A DNA stretch of 64,000 nucleotides, from contig JAJNNX010000011.1 in the NCBI GenBank assembly GCA_023159155.1, forward strand, positions 806,001 to 870,000, read 5' to 3'. The stretch comes from Ustulina deusta. Lineage: Eukaryota > Ascomycota > Sordariomycetes > Xylariales > Xylariaceae. The stretch's first letter is position 1. Every line of letters begins with the position of its first letter. Below are positions 57,781 through 64,000 of this stretch, piece after piece. The translations under genes and the position numbers were made by a program. The notes under the pieces are model-generated. The model saw nothing but the letters and a program-made list of their open reading frames with translations. It did not search any database and was not told where the DNA came from.

Positions 57781-58997
57781 ACAAAACGTAAATCGTAAAA
57801 CGGGAGGAGATAAACAAGGTTACCCTGTTTTTTATAACCTTAATAACTTCACAACTAGTTATCCGAATATTATATAATATATACCTTATTTTTTGTTATT
57901 TTTTGTTTTATTTTTTAATGCTATGTTTATTTTTATTAAGCCTATATTTGTCACAATCAGTCGAATAAAGCTTCTATAGCTAGTTTATTAATACTATAAA
58001 CAAAGACTTTAAACTAAAAAAAAAAAAAAAAAAAAAAAGAAATTAAAGTTTATAAAATAAATAGATATAAACTCTATATATAGCTATAAAGTTATAAGTT
58101 AATCTATACATAAACTTTTTATTTTATTGCTATATAGGTCTAAAGTTCTTATAAGTTTTGCTAAAACTATATTAACTATTATACTATTTTTTTTAAAACT
58201 AAAAATTTAAATATAGTTTTAATTTAAAATTACTAATAATATTAAGTTTATATAACTTTTTTTATATTATATTGCTTTATTATTATTTTTATAATTATTT
58301 ATAAATTTATTAGCTATTATTATATATATTTATTTTTATAAGTTTTATAAAATTAATTAAGCTTTATTAGTATATTTTTAAAAGTTTAAGCTATATATTA
58401 AATATTATTAAAATTATAACTTTTTTAAGCAATTTAATATTATAGCTTTTTATTTTTTTTATATATTTTTAATTATTTAATTTATTTAATTTTAAATTTT
58501 GTTTTATTATTAATATTTTTAGCTAAAAGTAATAATTAGATTTATTAAAATAAAAAGTTATTATTTATTTTTTATAATTAGTTAGTATAAAATAAGTTTT
58601 TTATTTTGTAAAAGTTAAGCAAATTAAAAATATAGCTAAATTTTTATTTTTTTAAAATCTTAAAAAGTCTAACCAACTAGAAGTCTAATTTAATAATTAG
58701 TGCTTATGTTATAAAGCTTTTTTTTTTTAAAAAGACTTTATTTTTTATTTTAAAATTTATTAAATATTTTTTTTTGTTAGTTTGTAACTTGTATTGTTTT
58801 TATATAAAAATTGCTATATTATATATTATTTTTTAAATGTTCTAAGTTTAGTAAACTAGTTCGAACGCTTATTGCTTAGTATTAAAATTTATAATAATTT
58901 TATTAATATTTATTATTAAAAAGTTTTATATTTTAATTTTTATTATTATTTTTAATAATAATATATTAATTAATAAATATTATAAAAAATTATATAT

Positions 58998-59294
58998 TGT
59001 CGGTTGGGTCTACCCGGGGTAGTGTGAGCGTACATAGTGCCGTACGCAAGGGCAGATCTGTTGAGGCAAACACCATACAATCTATTGTACTATGTCTGAT
59101 GCCTTATCGAAAGGAAAGAAGGGAACTATTCGGCAGGTGCGAGAGGTGCCAGATATACCCCTTCGTATTCGTACGAATACGAATGCGAAGGGTCCACCTG
59201 ACCCCTAGCCACCTGGGCTAGCCATGGGCTAGCATGGCCAAATGGGCCATGGTCCGAATAAAGCGTACGATTGACCTGGAATACTATTCCAACA
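58998..59294 (-). mobile_element. solo LTR, copy 1 (inverted orientation)
   Basis: 297 bp; read on the minus strand it begins TGTTGGAATAGTATTCC and ends ACCCAACCGACA, so TG...CA ends. The flanking sequence is TATAT on both sides (58993-58997 and 59295-59299), a 5-bp target duplication. It contains a perfect palindrome (TTCGTATTCG/CGAATACGAA around TA). Practically identical to copy 3 apart from a short stretch. No internal retrotransposon sequence next to it. Confidence 0.8.
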
Positions 59295-59878
59295 TATATA
59301 AAATTTAAAGCAAAAAAATAAATATTTTAATTGTTTTAGTATTTATTAATATAAAAATAGAATTATTAGTTTAGTTTTTAATTAATTAATTTTATTGTTT
59401 TTTAAATCTAAAAGTAGTAAGTATTACTAAAGTAGTATTTAATACTTATAAAACTATTAATTATTATTATAAACTTAGAAATAAATAGTTTTATATTATT
59501 TAATATTTATATATTTAGTATGCTAAAAAATTTATATAGATTTTTATAGTATTATATAGCTAATAATTCTATAATATCTATTTTTTTGCTAAATAAAGTT
59601 ATAATTAAATAGTTAAACTTATTTATAAATATTTATATATAGTTATAACTTTATTAGTTAAATAATATATTTTTATTATTTATTATTATATATTACTATA
59701 TTATAGCTAATATAAACAATAAATAAAAAAAGCTAAAAGTTTTGTTTTATAGTATTTTGTTTTTTTTATAGTTATAATAATTATATATATATTATTTATA
59801 ATTATGTTTTAAATAAAGCTAATAATATTTTTATTTTAATATTTTGATTATTTTGTATTAATTTTAATATATAATAAT

Positions 59879-60180
59879 TGTTGGAATAGTATTCCAGGTC
59901 AATCGTACGCTATTTATGGGTCACTCACCTTGGCCACCTAAGGTGGCCAAGTCAGGTGGTTAGCCCATGGCTAGCCCATGGCTAAGGGGCCATGGTGGAC
60001 CCCTTCGTACGAAGGGGTATACCAGGCCCTCCCACACCTTCTGATTCCTTTCCTTCTTCTTCCTTAAGATAGGCATTCGAACATAGTACAATATAGATTG
60101 TATGGTGTTCGCCTCACCAGATCTGCTCTTGCGTACGGCACTATGTACGCACATACTATCCCGGATAGAGCCAACCAACA
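59879..60180 (+). mobile_element. solo LTR, copy 2
   Basis: 302 bp, TGTTGGAATAG at the left and CCAACCAACA at the right, flanked by ATAAT on both sides (59874-59878 and 60181-60185). Clearly the same family as copies 1 and 3 but with many differences. Same orientation as copy 3. Confidence 0.8.
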
Positions 60181-61823
60181 ATAATTAAAAATATATAAGC
60201 TTTTCGAATTAAAGCTATATAAAAAAATTTTTTTTATTTAAAATAACTTTATGTATATATGATTTTTTGTTTTTATTTTTTAGATCTTATAACTAGTTTT
60301 TTTGTTTAATTAAGTTTACTAGGTTAGTTTTTAAAAAAATATTAAATAAAAGGTCTATAGTTAATATAAAATCTAATATTTTATTAAGCAGAACTAATAT
60401 TATTATTTTCTTTTTATTTTTTTTAGCTTTAATTATAAAAAGCTTAGTTATTTTTTTAATAAAGTATTAGTTATTATATTTTTTTGTTTTAGTTAGTATT
60501 AAAAAATAATATTAAAGTTTAATAAAAAATTAGCTTAATATATTTATTATATTAATAAAATCTATTTATTTAAAAAATATAATAAAACTTAATAATTAAT
60601 TATTATAAAAAACTTAGTTTTAAAAAGCTTTAAGTAATAATATTTTAAAGTTTATATTATTGTTAAAAATTTATAGTTTTAAATTAAATAAATTTATTTA
60701 ATTAATATTATTATTTTAAAAAAATACTTTATAAGTTTTTAGGTTATATTTTTTTATTACTACTAGATAATTTTTTTTATTATATTATATAAAATATTTA
60801 TCTTTATTTATATTAGTTAACCGGGCTTAAAAAAAACTAAAACAAATGTTTTATATATTAGTAATTTTATATATTTAAAAACTTATTTTTATTTTAGTCC
60901 TATTATAAATAGTTTATTTTTTTTTAATAGTTAATTTAAAAAAAATAGCAATTTTATTAGTATAATAAATAAATATACAAACATAATTATAAAATTTAAA
61001 AAATAACTAGATTAATTTAGTATTTTTAAAATTATTAAAGTTTTGATTTAAAATTGCTTAGATTTTTATAAAATTAATTTTTATTTTTATTTTAGTTTTT
61101 ATAATTATTTGTAAATAATTAATAATAAATATATTAAAATAAAACTTTTTAATATTTTTTTAATATTTAGTTTAATATAAATAATAAATTATTTTTTTAT
61201 AATAGGTTTAATACTATTTTTTAGTTTTAAAATAAATTAAAATATTATTTGTATAAATATTTATAAATTTGTTTAAAAAATTTTAAATTTATATATTAAT
61301 AAAAGCTTACTACTAAACAAGTTTTATTTTTAAACTAAATAATAAAACTTTTTATTAAAACATTTTTTATAAGTTTAAAAAAAAAAATAATATAATTTTA
61401 TAATTAATAATAATTAATAAAAAACTTTAATAATATTTAGTTTTATAAAATAAATAGTATTATAATAATTAAATATAATACTATTAATATTTAAAATTAA
61501 TATAATTTAATGTTTTAAATAAAAAATTTTTTATTAATAATTAATTATAAACTTATATTTAATTAATTTAAGTTTAAATATAAATAAAATAAAAATAGCG
61601 TTTAAATTTATATTTTATTTAATAAAATCTATAGCTAGCAGTTTGTTTATAAATTTTTTTTTAAATAAAATAAATTATATAAATATTTAATATTAAATTC
61701 TAGTATTATATTAAATTTTAATTATAATAATAGCAAAGTTTTAAATTTTTTTTTAAAAAAAAATCTTTTTAAATATAATAGTTAAAAAAGCAAAAAGTTT
61801 TATATTAATTTTATATATTTAAG

Positions 61824-62118
61824 TGTTGGAATAGTATTCCAGGTCAATCGTACGCTTTATTCGGACCATGGCCGAAGGCCATGCTAGCCCATGGCTAGCC
61901 CAGGTGGCTAGGGGTCAGGTGGACCCTTCGCATTCGTATTCGTACGAATACGAAGGGGTATATCTGGCACCTCTCGCACCTGCCGAATAGTTCCCTTCTT
62001 TCCTTTCGATAAGGCATCAGACATAGTACAATAGATTGTATGGTGTTTGCCTCAACAGATCTGCCCTTGCGTACGGCACTATGTACGCTCACACTACCCC
62101 GGGTAGACCCAACCGACA
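61824..62118 (+). mobile_element. solo LTR, copy 3
   Basis: 295 bp, TGTTGGAATAG at the left and CCCAACCGACA at the right. The target duplication is less clean: TTAAG left and TAAGA right share TAAG. Nearly identical to copy 1, in opposite orientation. Confidence 0.78.
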
Positions 62119-64000
62119 TAAGATCTTTTTTTTTTTAAAATAAAATTAGTTTATTATTAAAAGTTTTTTATAGTACTATTTAATTAATTTAAATTTAATT
62201 TTTTTATAAAATATTAATTATTTTTAAATTTTTTTTAAATAGTTTAATATAATTATTTTTAGTTATTATAAACTTAATTATAATAAGCTTTTTTAAAGTT
62301 TTTTTAGCTAGTTATTTTTACTTATTTTAATAAAAATAATTCTAAAGATCTTATATAATTTTTTTAATAATAATTTAGTTTTTTTTTTTTTTTAAATTAT
62401 TATATAAACTTTTTTTATTTTAAGTTTAAAAGTTTTAAGTTTTTTTATATTTTTTTAGTTTTAGTTGTTATAAAAATAATTATTTTATTTTTAAAAAATT
62501 GTTTTAATATTTAATAATATTTTTTTAATGTTTAATTATATTAATTAATATTTTTTTATATTTTTAGGTTTATATTTTATTATTTATATCTAAAAATTTT
62601 AATTATAATTATTAGCAAAAATTAAACTAATAAAAATAAATTATTTAATTAGATTAATTATTATTTTTAAATTTTTATTAAAATATTTTATTTTATTAAC
62701 TATTTAATATTAATAATAATATTATAACTAAAATTATTAATTATTAATTTTTGTAATATATATTAAATATTTATAAATTTTACTAACTATTTTATTTTAA
62801 TAGTTATAAAACTTTTAAAGTTTAATTAAATAAACTATTTTTATTTTTAATTATTATTTAATTTATTATATAAATTTATAACTAATTATTAAAAAAATAT
62901 AAGCTTTAATATTATATAAAACTAAAATTTCTATTTTAATACTATTAATTTATAATTAAATAAATATTTTAAAAATAATTAATTTATTTTAATTATATAT
63001 TTTAACTAAAATAAATAAAAAAACTAATAAAAAGATTTTTATTAGTTCTATTTATTTTTTAAATTAAATAAACTATTAAAGCTGTTTTTATTATAACTTT
63101 TTTTTATTAATTAAATATTTAAAAATTTTAATTTTTAATTAAAATAATTAATTAATATATATATTTTTTTTTATTACAAATAAAGTAAGTTTTATTTATT
63201 ATTTTAATAAGTTTTTTTTATTTTTATAATTAATATTTTTTTTAATTATTTTAAAATAAATATTTTAGAACTTTTAAAATTAGCTAAAAATTAATAAACA
63301 AGTTTACTAAAAATTTAATTATTTAAATTAAATTTTTATTTAATTAAACTAATAAATTTAGTTTATTAATAGTTTTTATAAATTTATTTAATATTATATA
63401 TTAATTTAATAATTTTATTAATAAATAATTTATAAAAAATATTTAAATTTATAAAAACTTTATATAAATTTTTTTTTAAATTTATATAAAAATAGTTTTA
63501 TAATTTATATTTTTATTATAATTTAGCAAATTAATATTTTTATTAGTTTTATATATATAAATTTAAAATATTTTATAAATAATAATTATTTAATTAAAAT
63601 TATAATAAACTATTAATAAAACTTAAATTATTTTAATAATATTATTAAATAGTTTTTTAATTAAATAAAAATATATTTTTTTAATTAGTTTATAATATAT
63701 TAAAATTAATTATTTTTAGTTTAAAATATAATAATATTTTTATTTAGTTTTTTTATTAGTTTATAAACCTAATTATTAAATAAAGCTTTATTTTTTATAA
63801 ACTTACTAAAATTAGTTTTTTATATTTTAGCTTTTTTAATATAAATAAAGTTTAAAATACTAAAAAATAAACTAATAAAATAAAAAGCAAATAAAATAAT
63901 AAAACTAAAAAATTTAAAATTAGTACTTCTAAATATATTTTTTATTATTAAATTATAGTTATTTTTTAAAAGTATTAAAATAAATATATTAAAAAATTAG

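Larger units (their letters stand above)
57781..64000. repeat. A/T-only RIP-type block
   Basis: More than 6 kb of almost exclusively A and T, with stops in all frames and short homopolymers (a run of about 20 A at 58019-58038), running off the right edge of the window. It holds three G+C-rich islands, each an LTR (separate entries). The composition fits repeats long exposed to RIP. No open frame or transposon relic can be read. Confidence 0.7.

Noticed and set aside
59879..62118. LTR copies 2 and 3 as the two ends of one retrotransposon
   Set aside because: They are in the same orientation, but copy 2 has its own matching target duplication on both sides and differs strongly in sequence from copy 3.
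58998..62118. LTR copies 1 and 3 as long terminal inverted repeats of a DNA transposon
   Set aside because: Each copy has TG...CA ends and copy 1 has its own 5-bp duplication, which indicates independent insertions.
58997..62119. Two identical 74-codon open frames (58997-59221 plus, 61895-62119 minus) and a related one at 59960-60181
   Set aside because: They lie entirely in the LTR copies and are identical because the LTRs are; no start context or protein-like composition.

Overview
The window comes from a filamentous ascomycete (Pezizomycotina). Genes carry short GT-AG introns of about 47-150 nt with CTAAY-type branch sites. The gene content is typical of these fungi: Zn2Cys6/AflR-type regulators, HET and NACHT-ankyrin incompatibility genes, and fungal P450 and terpene synthase genes. 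Long stretches are almost pure A/T, the usual signature of repeat-induced point mutation (RIP). Exon-intron structures were derived by eye from frame continuity and family alignments, and most close into complete frames.

Left part (about 0.4-18.7 kb): a probable secondary-metabolite cluster. It holds a 2OG-Fe(II) dioxygenase, an unusual single-ORF fusion of a BAHD-like acyltransferase with an enoyl-CoA hydratase, a decapitated AflR-like regulator remnant, a LovD-like acyl transesterase, an O-methyltransferase, an MFS exporter, a DUF3237 protein and an intact AflR-like Zn2Cys6 activator. No PKS or NRPS backbone is visible, so it lies off the left edge, lies elsewhere, or is lost. The enzymes suggest an acylated, hydroxylated and O-methylated product.

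Middle part (about 18.7-38.8 kb): sparse and decayed. It holds a frameshifted aminoglycoside-phosphotransferase-like pseudogene, the tail of an unidentified membrane protein gene, an intact P-loop kinase-like gene, an intact secreted GH43-type galactanase-like gene, a short-chain dehydrogenase and an alpha/beta hydrolase. A GC-rich block (about 35.5-37.7 kb) carries two broken genes, a sugar phosphate isomerase-like one and an oxysterol-binding-protein-like one. Several short dispersed repeats link distant parts of the window.

Right part (38.8-57.3 kb): a convergent pair of incompatibility-type genes (NACHT-ankyrin and HET), each with an apparent frame break. Next to them is a RIP-degraded Fot1/pogo-like element with perfect 44-bp terminal repeats. 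Beyond it is a small sesquiterpene locus: a P450 and a class I terpene synthase are divergently transcribed from a shared about 1-kb promoter, with a rhodopsin-domain membrane protein and a berberine-bridge-type FAD oxidoreductase downstream. The last 6.2 kb is A/T-only sequence carrying three GC-rich solo LTRs of one retrotransposon family; two have clean 5-bp target duplications and the third an imperfect one.
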